A DNA stretch of 64,000 bases from DAOUJI01 sp965224415 (GCA_965224415.1 CBDCZB010000003.1:310001-374000), one strand, 5' to 3'; counted from the stretch's first letter, positions 15,989 through 24,512 are shown. A program made the numbers and translations. Notes: generated from the letters alone by a model not told the origin.

Positions 15989-17014
15989 TTGACTCAGACT
16001 AGGTCGAAAGCCCCAGGCGAGAAGGCTGACCATCTCCATAGTCGGCTGGGAATCAGCGACGAGGAGATAAGAGACTTCTACTGGAAGATGGCGCTGGCTC
16101 GCACCTTCGACGAGAGGGTTTGGGCGCTGAACCGCCAGGGGCAGGTCCCAATAGCGGCGTCCGGCCAAGGCCAGGAAGGCGCCCAACTGGGAAGCCTGCT
16201 GGCCGCTCACAAGGACGGAGACTGCTTCCTATTCCCCTACTACCGCGACCTGGCCCTGAAGCTCTCCAACGGGCTTTCGGTGTTGGAGGCCATGCTCTCC
16301 TACACTGGCAGACAAGGAGGAGCTTACAGCGGAGGCCGACAGTTCCCCCTCCAGGGCGCCCATCTGGAAGGCAAGCTCATCCAGCTTTCCAACGTCGTGG
16401 CGGCCGGGATGACCCAGTCCGTGGGCTTTGCCCTTGCCTGCCGGATGCGGGCGGAAGACACGGTCGTCCTGTCCTATTTCGGAGATGGAGCCACCAGCGA
16501 GGGCGAATGCCACGAGGCCATGAACTTCGCCGGAATACACCGCCTTCCCGTGGTCTTCATCTGTGAGAACAACCGCTACGCCATATCGGTGCCCCAGTCC
16601 AAGCAGATGGCGGTAGAGGACATCGCTTTCCGGGCGGAGGGCTATGGGCTGTTGGGCCGCGTGGTGGACGGCATGGACTTCCTGACCGCCTTCGAGGCCA
16701 CCCGCGACGCTATTGTTCACGCGCGCAGCGTAGGTCCCGTCCTGCTGGAAATGAAGGTGGAGCGGTTCATGCCCCACACGACCGACGACGACGACCGGCG
16801 CTACCGTCCCAAAGAGGAAGTGGAGTCGGTGCGCAGCCGGGACCCTCTCCATATCCTGCGCGACTACCTGCTGGAGTCCGGGTTGATGACGGCCCAACAG
16901 GACGACGAGATTCAGGTGAAAGCCCTGGAACAGGTGGACCAAGCCACCGAGCAGGCGCTGGCCGCTCCTCTGCCCGACCCGTCCACCATCAACGACAACT
17001 TGTTTGCCCCCTAG
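15989..17014 (+). CDS. 2-oxoacid dehydrogenase E1 component, alpha subunit
   Basis: This 341-residue protein is the alpha chain of a heteromeric ThDP-dependent 2-oxoacid dehydrogenase (pyruvate, branched-chain or acetoin type). The ThDP motif is complete: GDGATSEG from residue 165 and ENNRYAIS with Asn194/195. PVVFICENN and the HTTDDDDRRY loop (phosphorylation-loop region) are also present. It starts with TTG after GAGGAA and forms an operon with E1 beta, E2 and lipB. The sequence VPQSKQMAVEDIAFRAEGYG is closer to branched-chain/acetoin than to single-chain PDH enzymes. No E3 gene lies nearby. Confidence 0.9.
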   Translation: MTQTRSKAPGEKADHLHSRLGISDEEIRDFYWKMALARTFDERVWALNRQGQVPIAASGQGQEGAQLGSLLAAHKDGDCFLFPYYRDLALKLSNGLSVLEAMLSYTGRQGGAYSGGRQFPLQGAHLEGKLIQLSNVVAAGMTQSVGFALACRMRAEDTVVLSYFGDGATSEGECHEAMNFAGIHRLPVVFICENNRYAISVPQSKQMAVEDIAFRAEGYGLLGRVVDGMDFLTAFEATRDAIVHARSVGPVLLEMKVERFMPHTTDDDDRRYRPKEEVESVRSRDPLHILRDYLLESGLMTAQQDDEIQVKALEQVDQATEQALAAPLPDPSTINDNLFAP

Positions 17015-17044
17015 CGCTTCCCACCGAGCGTGTTAAGGAGTGCA

Positions 17045-18028
17045 TTGCCGGAAAAATCGGTCATTGAAGCAGTAAGGGAAGCCATTTTCGAGGAAATGGA
17101 GCGAGACCCCGACGTCTTCATCATAGGCGAGGACGTGGGCAAGCGGGGTGGCGTTTTCCTTGCTTCCCAGGGGCTTATAGACCGGTTCGGGGAGGAGCGG
17201 GTCATCGACGCTCCCCTGGCCGAGGCGTCCATCGTGGGAATAGCCTTGGGGGCCTCCTACAAGGGCTTGCGCCCCATCGCGGAGATACAGTTCTCCGACT
17301 TCATCTGGCCCGCAGCCAACCAGCTTATCGGGGAGGCGGCCAGGGTGCATTATGGGACGGACGGAGCCGTCAACGCGCCGATGGTGGTGCGAGTCCCTTA
17401 CGGGGGCGGCATAAGAGGGGGCCTCTTTCACTCCCAGAACGTCGAGTCCTACTTCTTCCACACGCCCGGCCTGAAGGTCATCGCCCCGTGCACCCCCTAC
17501 GATGTAAAGGGGCTGCTCAAGTCCTCCATAAGGGACAATAACCCGGTGGTGTTCTTTGAACATAAGAAGACCTACAGACTTGTCAGGGGCGAGGTCCCGG
17601 ATGGGGACTACACCCTTCCCATCGGAAAGGCCGACGTGAAGCTGAAGGGCAATCACATCAGCGTCATCAGCTATGGACTGACGCTCCACTACTGTCTTGA
17701 GGCCGCCAACGCGGTGAAGGCAGAGGGAATCTCTGCAGAGGTCGTGGACCTGCGGTCCTTGCGTCCCCTGGACACCGCGACCATCCTGGAGTCGGTCCGC
17801 AAGACCGGCCGGGCTCTCATTGTGCATGAGGACAATATCACAGGCGGCGTGGGAGCCGAAGTAGCCGCCGTCTTGGCCCAAGACGCTTTCGAATACCTGG
17901 ACGCGCCGGTGACTCGGCTGTGCGGTCCCGACGTTCCCACCATGCCCTTTGCCTCCAGCCTGGAAGACGAATACATGCCCAGCACGGTAAAGATAACGGC
18001 GGCGCTGCGTGGGTTGGCTGCCTACTAG
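17045..18028 (+). CDS. 2-oxoacid dehydrogenase E1 component, beta subunit
   Basis: This 327-residue protein is the E1 beta chain: EDVGKRGGVFLASQGLIDRFGEERVIDAPLAEASIVGIALGAS, then RPIAEIQFSDFIWPAANQLIGEAA, RVPYGGGIRGGLFHSQNVESYF and the C-terminal VDLRSLRPLDTATILESVRKTGRALIVHED. These carry the conserved E (ThDP activation) and His (HSQ) residues. Start chosen at TTG 17045 because AAGGAG (17035-17040) lies just before it; a GTG at 17030 is upstream of that site. Confidence 0.9.
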   Translation: MPEKSVIEAVREAIFEEMERDPDVFIIGEDVGKRGGVFLASQGLIDRFGEERVIDAPLAEASIVGIALGASYKGLRPIAEIQFSDFIWPAANQLIGEAARVHYGTDGAVNAPMVVRVPYGGGIRGGLFHSQNVESYFFHTPGLKVIAPCTPYDVKGLLKSSIRDNNPVVFFEHKKTYRLVRGEVPDGDYTLPIGKADVKLKGNHISVISYGLTLHYCLEAANAVKAEGISAEVVDLRSLRPLDTATILESVRKTGRALIVHEDNITGGVGAEVAAVLAQDAFEYLDAPVTRLCGPDVPTMPFASSLEDEYMPSTVKITAALRGLAAY

Positions 18029-18046
18029 AGACGTGTGAGACGAGAC

Positions 18047-19354
18047 ATGCCGCTGATTATTGATCTGCCGCACGTCGGGGAGTCCGTTGTCGAAGGCATT
18101 ATCGGCAAGTGGCTCAAGCAACCAGGCGAGGCGGTCAGGAAATACGACCCCCTTGTTGAAGTGGTCACGGACAAGGTGACTATGGAGGTGCCCTCTCCGG
18201 TGTCGGGCGTGATAGCCAGATTGTTGGTGGAGGAGGGCGAAACGGTCCCCATGGGAGCTCCCATTTTGGAGATTGACACCGACGAGACTCCCGAACCCGT
18301 CCCTCCGGCCCCCGTTGAGGCGGTGGCTCCTGAACAGTCCCGTCCGGCGACGTCCACCATTGGCCATCTGGTCAAAGACGTCAAGCTGGTGGGTCCCACC
18401 GGCGGCGGTATGGTGGACAACGCGGCAGGTCTGCCGATTGATAGTGCTGACGATGCCGACGGGGGACGGCGGCGCTACTCACCAGCGGTCCGTCGCATGG
18501 CTCAGGAACACAACGTAGACCTGACACGCGTTCCCGGAACGGGCATGGGAGGGCGCGTTACCCGCGAGGACGTAGAGCGGTTCATCGAATCAGCCGAGTC
18601 CGATGGAGCGGCGCTAGCGGCGGAAGTTTCGAGTCCTGTTCCTGAAGGCGGTTCTCAGGACGCCGCCGAGCTCCCCCTTAGCCCCGTGCGGCGCCTCATA
18701 GCCCAACACATGGTGAGGAGCGCCACTGAAATACCCCACGCCTGGACTATGGTGGAGGTGGATGTAACGGGTCTGGTCCGGTACAGACAGTCTATCCGGG
18801 AGAAGTTCGAGGTGCGGGAAGGGTTGGCGCTTACCTATCTGCCTTTCTTTATCCATGCCGTGGCGGGAGCATTGAAGGAGAACCCCAAGCTGAACTCTTC
18901 CTGGGCCGGAGACAAGATAGTCCTGAAGAATCGGATAAACGTAGGCATTGCCGTCGCCGCCCCTGAAGGGTTGATAGTGCCCGTCATCCACGACTCTGAC
19001 ACGATGAGCATAACGGCGCTGGCCCGGGCGTCCCGAGACCTGACTGCCAAGGCAAGGGAAGGCAGGCTGGCCCTCAACGACGTTCAGGAAGGGACCTTCA
19101 CTCTGAACAACACAGGAGCCCTGGGTTCCATCGCGTCCAAACCCATCATCAACCACCCCCAGGCAGCCATCATGACGACCGAGGCGGTACAGAAGCGGCC
19201 GGTTGTGATGGGAGAGGGGATAGCAGTCAGGTCGATGATGAACGTCTGCCTATCCTTCGATCACCGAATCATCGACGGGGCTGAGTCTGGCTCGTTCCTC
19301 CAAGCCGTCAAGACGCGCCTGGAAACCATTGGGCCGGACACGCCCCTTACGTAG
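18047..19354 (+). CDS. 2-oxoacid dehydrogenase E2 (dihydrolipoamide acyltransferase)
   Basis: This 435-residue protein has the standard E2 order: N-terminal lipoyl domain (lipoylated Lys in VVTDKVTMEVPSP, about residue 44), Pro-rich linker, peripheral E3-binding domain (RYSPAVRRMAQEHNVDLTRVPGTGMGGRVTREDV), a second linker, and the catalytic acyltransferase domain ending in SFDHRIIDGA, with the catalytic His and Asp. Start chosen at ATG 18047 (MPLIIDLPHVGES). It transfers the acyl group from E1 to CoA. The acyl specificity is unknown. It overlaps nothing and precedes lipB by 7 bases. Confidence 0.93.
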   Translation: MPLIIDLPHVGESVVEGIIGKWLKQPGEAVRKYDPLVEVVTDKVTMEVPSPVSGVIARLLVEEGETVPMGAPILEIDTDETPEPVPPAPVEAVAPEQSRPATSTIGHLVKDVKLVGPTGGGMVDNAAGLPIDSADDADGGRRRYSPAVRRMAQEHNVDLTRVPGTGMGGRVTREDVERFIESAESDGAALAAEVSSPVPEGGSQDAAELPLSPVRRLIAQHMVRSATEIPHAWTMVEVDVTGLVRYRQSIREKFEVREGLALTYLPFFIHAVAGALKENPKLNSSWAGDKIVLKNRINVGIAVAAPEGLIVPVIHDSDTMSITALARASRDLTAKAREGRLALNDVQEGTFTLNNTGALGSIASKPIINHPQAAIMTTEAVQKRPVVMGEGIAVRSMMNVCLSFDHRIIDGAESGSFLQAVKTRLETIGPDTPLT

Positions 19355-19361
19355 GAGCCTT

Positions 19362-20078
19362 GTGCCGTCCTCACCTGATTGCTCTGTAGCCAACCTTGGG
19401 CTTGTGGACTATCAGGACGCCTGGGACCTCCAGGCGTCCCTGGCCGGTCAAGTCGCCGACGGGACCCGCTGCAGCGTTCTGCTGCTTCTACAGCATCCCC
19501 ACGTTTACACTATAGGCAGACGAGGAAGGCGCGACGAAATCCTCCTGGACGAGGCTGGCCTACAACGTCTGGGTGTTGCCGTCCATGAAGTGGACCGGGG
19601 CGGCCAGACCTCGTATCACGGTCCCGGTCAGCTTGTTGCCTATCCCGTGCTGGACCTGCGGGGATGGGGCGGCCCCGTGAAATACGTCCGGGCCTTGGAG
19701 CGGGCCATGATAGCGACGTTAGGCGACTTTGGCGTGCAGGCCGAAACGGTGGAAGGCGTCACGGGAGTCTGGGCGGACGGGAGGAAGATAGGCGCCATCG
19801 GCGTGAAGATAAGCCGAGGGGTCTGCTGGCACGGGCTTTCCCTGAACGTGAGCGCGGACCTGTCCTACTACGACCATATCGTGCCCTGCGGGATGCCCGA
19901 CCTCGGTGTAACCTCTATGGAGGCCATTCTGGGACATGCTCCCGACGTGGAAGCGGTAGGGTACAGCCTGTCATACCATCTGGGCGCCGAACTTGGATTT
20001 CGCATGGCGGCGTCCGACGAGACGATAGAGGAACTGCTCAACGGATCGCCGGAAGCAGTCGTTCGGAGCGTGAGTTGA
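19362..20078 (+). CDS. lipB: Octanoyltransferase LipB
   Basis: This 238-residue protein is LipB, which moves octanoate from acyl carrier protein to lipoyl domains. Signature segments are LQHPHVYTIGRRGRRDEILL, VDRGGQTSYHGPGQLVAYPVLDL, GVWADGRKIGAIGVKISRGVCWHGLSLNV and IVPCGMPDLGVTSM, which contain the conserved Lys (KIGAIG) and Cys (PCG). Start is the GTG at 19362, with AGGAG just before it, giving a short gap after E2. Placement in the dehydrogenase operon fits supply of the lipoyl cofactor for that E2. Confidence 0.93.
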   Translation: MPSSPDCSVANLGLVDYQDAWDLQASLAGQVADGTRCSVLLLLQHPHVYTIGRRGRRDEILLDEAGLQRLGVAVHEVDRGGQTSYHGPGQLVAYPVLDLRGWGGPVKYVRALERAMIATLGDFGVQAETVEGVTGVWADGRKIGAIGVKISRGVCWHGLSLNVSADLSYYDHIVPCGMPDLGVTSMEAILGHAPDVEAVGYSLSYHLGAELGFRMAASDETIEELLNGSPEAVVRSVS

Positions 20079-20425
20079 TGTTCATCGAGGTGGATGTCCA
20101 GGGTTTCTCCAACTCGCCCATGCCGTTGGTCCGGATGTTCGACGCTATGGAGGAGCCTCGTCGGGTGACGAAGGTCGTGGCCAGCGACCCTATGGGCGAT
20201 GATCGGGAATGTCAGGTGACCGGTTGGTCCAGCGAGTCGGGGCCATGCCCGGCTTATGCGGCGCTGGTTGAGGACTCAGGGGAAGGCGTGGCTATGCTGC
20301 TATACGGCGGGGACGAGGGCATTCGGCTCAGGCCCGCCGCCGCTGACGGCGACTGGGACCTGGACGACCCAAGCCAGTGGGGAGAAGCCTGCCTGCTTCT
20401 GGACAAAGACGTCTCGTTGTCGTGA
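20078..20425 (+). CDS. Hypothetical protein coupled to lipB
   Basis: A 115-residue ORF starts at ATG 20078, one base inside the TGA of lipB (TGATG). The protein is acidic with a simple pattern: MFIEVDVQGFSNSPMPLVRMFDAMEEPRRVTKVV near the N-terminus, a VEDSGEGVAMLLYGGDEG segment, and an Asp-rich C-terminus (DGDWDLDDPSQWGEACLLLDKDVSLS). No known family was recognised. Coupling to lipB suggests it is translated with it. It might be a small partner of the dehydrogenase complex, but that is only a guess. Confidence 0.75.
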   Translation: MFIEVDVQGFSNSPMPLVRMFDAMEEPRRVTKVVASDPMGDDRECQVTGWSSESGPCPAYAALVEDSGEGVAMLLYGGDEGIRLRPAAADGDWDLDDPSQWGEACLLLDKDVSLS

Positions 20426-20452
20426 CGCCGGGCCGCTTACCAGAGCGCCGGA

Positions 20453-21244
20453 TTACTTGAGGAACTGAGAAACGGCGGTGTAGAAGTCCTGGCCGCATTC
20501 CAGGTGCGGGTAGTGGCCGCAGCCTTCCATGACCTGAAGCCTCGATCCAGGGATTATCCTTTGGAACTCCTCGCCGTACGCCGGGGGCGCCACGCCGTCT
20601 CCCGACCCCCAGACTATCAGCGTCGGAGACTTGATGCGGTGGGACCTTCTCTTGAGTCCCCGTTCGGGTATGGGCCAACTGAACTTGGCGATGGATATAA
20701 GAGTCTTGGTGCGGTCCAGGTCGAACTCGATGCGCTCTTCCGGGTCCTCGGGAGTCGCCATCGCCTCCTTGGCCGCTTCAGAGTTTGAGTCGAACCAATA
20801 GTTCTGCGCTCTCTCGTCGGGAGTGAAGATGAAGAAGTCGGCCATAGGCTTCTCATCCAGCCAGACGCCGAAAGGCGAAATCAGAGCCAGTTTTCGAATG
20901 CGGGCCGGTATGTGGGCCGCCAGTTCGGCGGCGATCATACCTCCATAGGAGTGGCCCACCAGGTCCACTTTGTCTAGGCCGAGGGCGTCCAGGAACTCCT
21001 CGTAGAAGAGCACGAGGTCCCAGACATCTTCCAACTGCTCCAGCCCGGTCGAGTTTCCAACACCCGGCTGTCGGGGGGCATAAACGCGGCGGTCCTTGGA
21101 CAACTGCTCCAGGTTGGAGTCCCAGCCGCTGAGGCCCTCCACGCCGTGTAGAAACACCAGCGGTTCCCCGGTCCCGCCCTCTAGGACAGAGACCTCTATC
21201 TTTCCGTTGCGTATCGACACCATGCGCTCTTGGTGGTGCGCCAT
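20453..21244 (-). CDS. Alpha/beta hydrolase
   Basis: This 263-residue alpha/beta-hydrolase has the nucleophile elbow VGHSYGGM (Ser99), the oxyanion segment VFLHGVEGLSGWD, an acid in LIVWGSGDGVAPP, and the catalytic His in CGHYPHLE near the C-terminus. GGAGG sits before the ATG. It is the first gene after the convergent unknown gene, and follows the LLM gene at 21281 in the same direction, with about 36 bases between them. Substrate probably an ester or C-C bond in a degradation pathway; not identifiable. Confidence 0.85.
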   Translation of the reverse strand: MAHHQERMVSIRNGKIEVSVLEGGTGEPLVFLHGVEGLSGWDSNLEQLSKDRRVYAPRQPGVGNSTGLEQLEDVWDLVLFYEEFLDALGLDKVDLVGHSYGGMIAAELAAHIPARIRKLALISPFGVWLDEKPMADFFIFTPDERAQNYWFDSNSEAAKEAMATPEDPEERIEFDLDRTKTLISIAKFSWPIPERGLKRRSHRIKSPTLIVWGSGDGVAPPAYGEEFQRIIPGSRLQVMEGCGHYPHLECGQDFYTAVSQFLK

Positions 21245-21280
21245 CTAAATGCCTCCGAAATGTTGGGGGTGAGTTTGCCG

Positions 21281-22495
21281 TTAGACTACGGGTTGGAGCC
21301 TGTCGGGCACAGCCTGGGGCCACCAGGGGTCGTCGTATTCTTCCCAGATGTCCTTCAGTCCAGGCATGACCTCTTTGGCGAACATCTCCATGTTCTTCAT
21401 GGCCTGGTGCCTGGGCATGTTGCCAATCTGAAGCAGCAACATGAGGTGCCCTATTCGGAGCTCTTTGATCGTCTCTCTCAACTGGTCTCGAACAGTCGCC
21501 GGGCTCCCGGCGATGACGTAACCTGCGTCTTTGTAGTCCTGCCAGGTTTCCACCTTCTTGAGTTGGCTCTGCTCCTCCCGCAGGTCCCTTGCCGCCGACG
21601 CCCTCAGGGTCTCTATGGACCGGTATCCCGGGGCGTTGAACTGCGGGTAGATGTGGATCATCTTCTCATAAAAGTATTTGACGTGCTCGAAATACTCGGT
21701 CTCGGCCCGTTCGTCAGTCTCAGACACCCCTACCATCTGGAGGAAGCCCATGCGGTAAGGGTTGTCGTCCACACCCAGTTCTTCCGCCCGTTCTCGGAAT
21801 CCTTTGGCCGTGCGCCTGCCCCGCAGCCAGCCCTGGTAAATCAAGTAGCAGTAGACGTAGTCGCGGGAAAGCACCCAATCCCAGGTCTCGAGGCTCCCAC
21901 TGCCAGGCACCCACACCGGCGGGTGGGGTTGCTGCATGGGCCTGGGCCAGACGTTTACATAACGCACCTTGTTGTATTTGCCGTTGAAAGCGAAGGGTTC
22001 CCTCTCGGTCCAGGCTTTCATTATCAGGTCGTGGGCTTCAGTGTGCCTCTCCCGGATGGTTACGGGGTTTTGCCCGTAGGAGAAGTTGGTGTCCATGGAC
22101 GTGCCGACGGGGAACCCGGCCACCAGGCGGCCCTTGCTTATTACGTCCACCATGGACATCTCTTCCGCGACCCTATGGGCAGGCTGATAGAGGCCCAGGC
22201 TGTTGCCCAGCACGATGATCGCCGAGCGACGCGTGCTCCGGGCCAGGATGGAGGCCATCAGGTTGGGCGACGGCATCAATCCGTAAGCGTTGGAGTGGTG
22301 CTCGTTGACGCATATTCCATCGAACCCCAGATTGTCGGCGAACTCCAATTCGTCCAGGTATTCGTGGTAATACTGTTGCCCCAGCTCCGGCTCGAACTCG
22401 CTGTTGGGCAGGTCCACCCAGGCGCTCCGATGCCTGTCTCTGAAGTCCTCTGGCAGAGCTTTATAGGGCATCAAATGGAAGAAGTTGATTTTCAC
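21281..22495 (-). CDS. LLM class flavin-dependent oxidoreductase
   Basis: This 404-residue protein is a larger LLM member. Signatures are GFDGICVNEHHSNAYGLMPSPNLMASILARSTRRSAIIVLGNSLGLYQPAHRVAEEMSMVDVISKGRLVAGFPVGTS, typical of alkanal-monooxygenase/nitrilotriacetate-monooxygenase-like proteins. The start is GTG (22495) with GGAGG about eight bases upstream. It lies between an alpha/beta hydrolase and two GlcG-like genes. FMN-dependent monooxygenation is likely; substrate and reductase partner unknown. Confidence 0.88.
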   Translation of the reverse strand: MKINFFHLMPYKALPEDFRDRHRSAWVDLPNSEFEPELGQQYYHEYLDELEFADNLGFDGICVNEHHSNAYGLMPSPNLMASILARSTRRSAIIVLGNSLGLYQPAHRVAEEMSMVDVISKGRLVAGFPVGTSMDTNFSYGQNPVTIRERHTEAHDLIMKAWTEREPFAFNGKYNKVRYVNVWPRPMQQPHPPVWVPGSGSLETWDWVLSRDYVYCYLIYQGWLRGRRTAKGFRERAEELGVDDNPYRMGFLQMVGVSETDERAETEYFEHVKYFYEKMIHIYPQFNAPGYRSIETLRASAARDLREEQSQLKKVETWQDYKDAGYVIAGSPATVRDQLRETIKELRIGHLMLLLQIGNMPRHQAMKNMEMFAKEVMPGLKDIWEEYDDPWWPQAVPDRLQPVV

Positions 22496-22522
22496 AGCAG
22501 CCTCCCTGTTTTTGGGGAAAAA

Positions 22523-22963
22523 CTAGAGTCCCAGGGCCTCAACCCCTAGACGGGCAAGGTCCTCGTCTTCCTGGGCGGTCAGTCCGCTTACGCCTATGGC
22601 GCCCAGTATGGCGTTGTCGCTGGGACGCCGGACGACCACGCCTCCCTGCACTGCGACCAGGTCTGGGTCGCCGTAGTCCATCACGTTGCCGGGCATTCCC
22701 GTGCCTGGCCCGCCACCGTCGATGATGCCCTGGGCCCAGGCCGCCGAATCCCGCCCATATGAAGCGGCGGTGTACGCCTTTTTGATGGCCATCTTTCGGG
22801 GAATGGAGCGGCAGTTGTCCAGCCTGGCGAACGCCAGCAGCCTCGCCATGTCGTCAACAATGGCTATGGCCAACGGTTTGTGGGGTTCTTCCATAGCCTT
22901 GTCCAGCATGGCGTCCATGGCTGACTGGACTTGTGCACAGCTTAGACGTGGCTTGTCGTACAT
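22523..22963 (-). CDS. GlcG/HbpS-family heme-binding-like protein (copy 2)
   Basis: This 146-residue protein matches the GlcG/HbpS family: LSCAQVQSAMDAMLDKAMEEPHKPLAIAIVDDMARLLAFARLDNC, then the conserved GGVVVRRPSDNAILGAIGVSGLTAQEDEDLARLGVEALG at the C-terminus. HbpS binds heme extracellularly in Streptomyces, but most GlcG proteins have no known role and commonly accompany oxidoreductases. No signal peptide is visible, so it is probably cytoplasmic. It begins immediately after the homologous gene at 22967 (3-base gap). Confidence 0.88.
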   Translation of the reverse strand: MYDKPRLSCAQVQSAMDAMLDKAMEEPHKPLAIAIVDDMARLLAFARLDNCRSIPRKMAIKKAYTAASYGRDSAAWAQGIIDGGGPGTGMPGNVMDYGDPDLVAVQGGVVVRRPSDNAILGAIGVSGLTAQEDEDLARLGVEALGL

Positions 22964-22966
22964 CGG

Positions 22967-23395
22967 CTAGGCCTTGTCCAATCCCATTGCTTCTATTCCC
23001 AGCAAGGCCAAGTCTTCGTCCTCCTGTGGACGCAGCCCGCTGACTCCGACGCCGCCCAGCAAAGCTCCGTGTCCCGGCGCCTTAATCGGGGCGCCTCCCT
23101 GTCCGGCGGTCAAGTTAGGGTCTCTGAAGGAGCCGACAGTCCGGCCCTCTCGCATGATGCGGTCGCCGAACTCTCTCGACGTCTGGCCAAAGGCCGCCGC
23201 AGTGTAGGCCTTTTCTATAGCCGCCTTCATGGGGCGCTGCATGCAGTTGTCGGTGCGGGCGTAGGCCAGCAGGTCTCCCATGTCGTCCACGATGGCCAGC
23301 ACGACGGGGCGGTCGGGTTGCTTTGCGCAGTGGTCAAGCATGGCCTTCATGGCCGCTCTGACCTCAGATATGCTCAACTGGGGCTTATTGAACAC
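22967..23395 (-). CDS. GlcG/HbpS-family heme-binding-like protein (copy 1)
   Basis: This 142-residue protein is a paralogue of the gene at 22523; both share the pattern LSxxxxxxAMxAMLDxxxxxPxxPxxxAIVDDMxxLLAxARxDNC and the C-terminal GVSGLxxQEDEDLAxLGxEAxG. The start is GTG. The tandem duplication and high conservation suggest a heteromeric complex or recent duplication. Function unknown beyond the family. Confidence 0.88.
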   Translation of the reverse strand: MFNKPQLSISEVRAAMKAMLDHCAKQPDRPVVLAIVDDMGDLLAYARTDNCMQRPMKAAIEKAYTAAAFGQTSREFGDRIMREGRTVGSFRDPNLTAGQGGAPIKAPGHGALLGGVGVSGLRPQEDEDLALLGIEAMGLDKA

Positions 23396-23481
23396 GCCGC
23401 CGCCTTGGTGAAAGATGCCCCATTGTACCCCCGCGATGGCAAGGTTACAAGTTTGGGGCGTGTCTTGGGGATGTCAAGGGG

Positions 23482-23847
23482 CTAGGCAGGAGCAAGCATT
23501 TCAACGGGGTGTTTGTCCAACATCAGACTGGGTGGTGCTGTCGATCTGATGGTGGACTTTTCCTGTAACAGACTTGTACGCAGTCCTGTGGATTTAAGAG
23601 CTGACCATTCTGTCGTAGTCGTCATGATGCCAACCCACACCCAAATGAAGTCGTCGCCGTCCTCCACAGCCAAGGCCCTATACGCGGCTCCGACTCGGAT
23701 AGACCAGAACCTGCCCACCTTTTTGAATCTAAGAGATGGATGGCTCGAATCCAGCACAAGGCGGTGAAAACTCCGTCTTGCAACAGCCTGGAGCGGTTCC
23801 GGGAGGCGGTCAAAATACCGCCAGAAACCAGAGGTCGTCCGATGCAC
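23482..23847 (-). CDS. RelE/ParE-family toxin, apparently frameshifted
   Basis: The frame encodes 121 residues: SHPSLRFKKVGRFWSIRVGAAYRALAVEDGDDFIWVWVG is a RelE/HigB-type toxin core, but the tail continues as IMTTTTEWSALKSTG and has no family resemblance. Adding one base after VWVG (around 23629-23632) restores HHDDYDRMVSS, the expected RelE C-terminus, and a stop at 23594. The toxin is therefore likely inactivated by a one-base deletion or is a sequencing error. The GTG start overlaps the antitoxin stop (TAGTG). Confidence 0.75.
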   Translation of the reverse strand: MHRTTSGFWRYFDRLPEPLQAVARRSFHRLVLDSSHPSLRFKKVGRFWSIRVGAAYRALAVEDGDDFIWVWVGIMTTTTEWSALKSTGLRTSLLQEKSTIRSTAPPSLMLDKHPVEMLAPA

Positions 23848-24047
23848 TATAGTTCTTGCAGCTTCCCCTGTTCTTTAGCCTCCGCAGCGTCATCAATCAG
23901 GAAATCCAGCTTTCCGCCATCGGAGTCCAGTTCGATGCGGCGGTCCCACTCCGTCCAGTCCAATTCGTTGAACCATTGTCTCAATTGAACGTAATCGGCT
24001 TTAGCGAGACCCAGAATGGCCTGCTGAATTTCTGCGATGCTTGACAT
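23847..24047 (-). CDS. RelB-like antitoxin / addiction-module protein
   Basis: This 66-residue protein (MSSIAEIQQAILGLAKADYVQLRQWFNELDWTEWDRRIELDSDGGKLDFLIDDAAEAKEQ) resembles small addiction-module antitoxins paired with RelE toxins, with an acidic C-terminal tail that would wrap the toxin. AAGGAG and GGAG lie upstream of the ATG at 24047 (a GTG one codon upstream is also possible). It is coupled to the frameshifted toxin by a one-base overlap. Confidence 0.75.
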   Translation of the reverse strand: MSSIAEIQQAILGLAKADYVQLRQWFNELDWTEWDRRIELDSDGGKLDFLIDDAAEAKEQGKLQEL

Positions 24048-24104
24048 CACTCCTTCTCCTGCTGGAAGTGGAATGGGTTGGAGTTCGTAACGCTCAGTCA
24101 GGGC

Positions 24105-24512
24105 CTACTCGTAGACCATGAACTCCAGGAGATTGTCGTCCGGGTCCCGTACGTAGACGCTAGTGCCGAACCGCTGGCCGCCGTCTCGCCCGCCTTTCCT
24201 TGGGGCCGGTCCTTGGATTATCTCTACGCCCGCGTCGGCGAGCATCTTGACGACTTCATCCACTGCGCCGTCCCATACGAAGCAGAGGTCGCCGCATCCG
24301 GGGCTGGCCGTAACTCCTCTGAGGTTCGCGGTCATGCCCTGGGGATGGACGTTAATCTTGGAGTTCCCGATTTGAATGGCGAAGATTCGGGCCTCGCCAC
24401 GGCGCCACTCATCTTCGTCGATAATGCTGAAGCCTAGCTTCTTATAGAACTCGATGAACCTGTCGGCGTCGGAGGTGGGAAGGGCTACATGGTCGAAACC
24501 TGCAACGGGCAT
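24105..24512 (-). CDS. VOC-family (glyoxalase/bleomycin-resistance) protein
   Basis: This 135-residue protein is a single glyoxalase-I-fold VOC protein: GFDHVALPTSDADRFIEFYKKLGFSIIDEDEWRRGEARIFAIQIGNSKINVHPQG, then GCGDLCFVWDGAVDEVVKMLADAGVEIIQGPAPRKGG and the end SVYVRDPDDNLLEFMVYE. The His (near residue 8) and Glu (near the C-terminus) that usually bind metal are present. AAAGGAG precedes the ATG. Substrate unknown. The 24641-24885 structured element lies upstream. Confidence 0.88.
   Translation of the reverse strand: MPVAGFDHVALPTSDADRFIEFYKKLGFSIIDEDEWRRGEARIFAIQIGNSKINVHPQGMTANLRGVTASPGCGDLCFVWDGAVDEVVKMLADAGVEIIQGPAPRKGGRDGGQRFGTSVYVRDPDDNLLEFMVYE

Noticed and set aside
17033..18367. 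444-codon open frame on the minus strand across E1 beta
   Set aside because: It is antisense to the well-conserved E1 beta and E2 genes and has the composition of a shadow frame.
21230..22549. Long open frame of 439 codons on the plus strand
   Set aside because: It is antisense to the LLM oxidoreductase on the minus strand and has no recognisable protein pattern. The LLM protein is well conserved, so the plus-strand frame is a by-product of GC-rich codon use.
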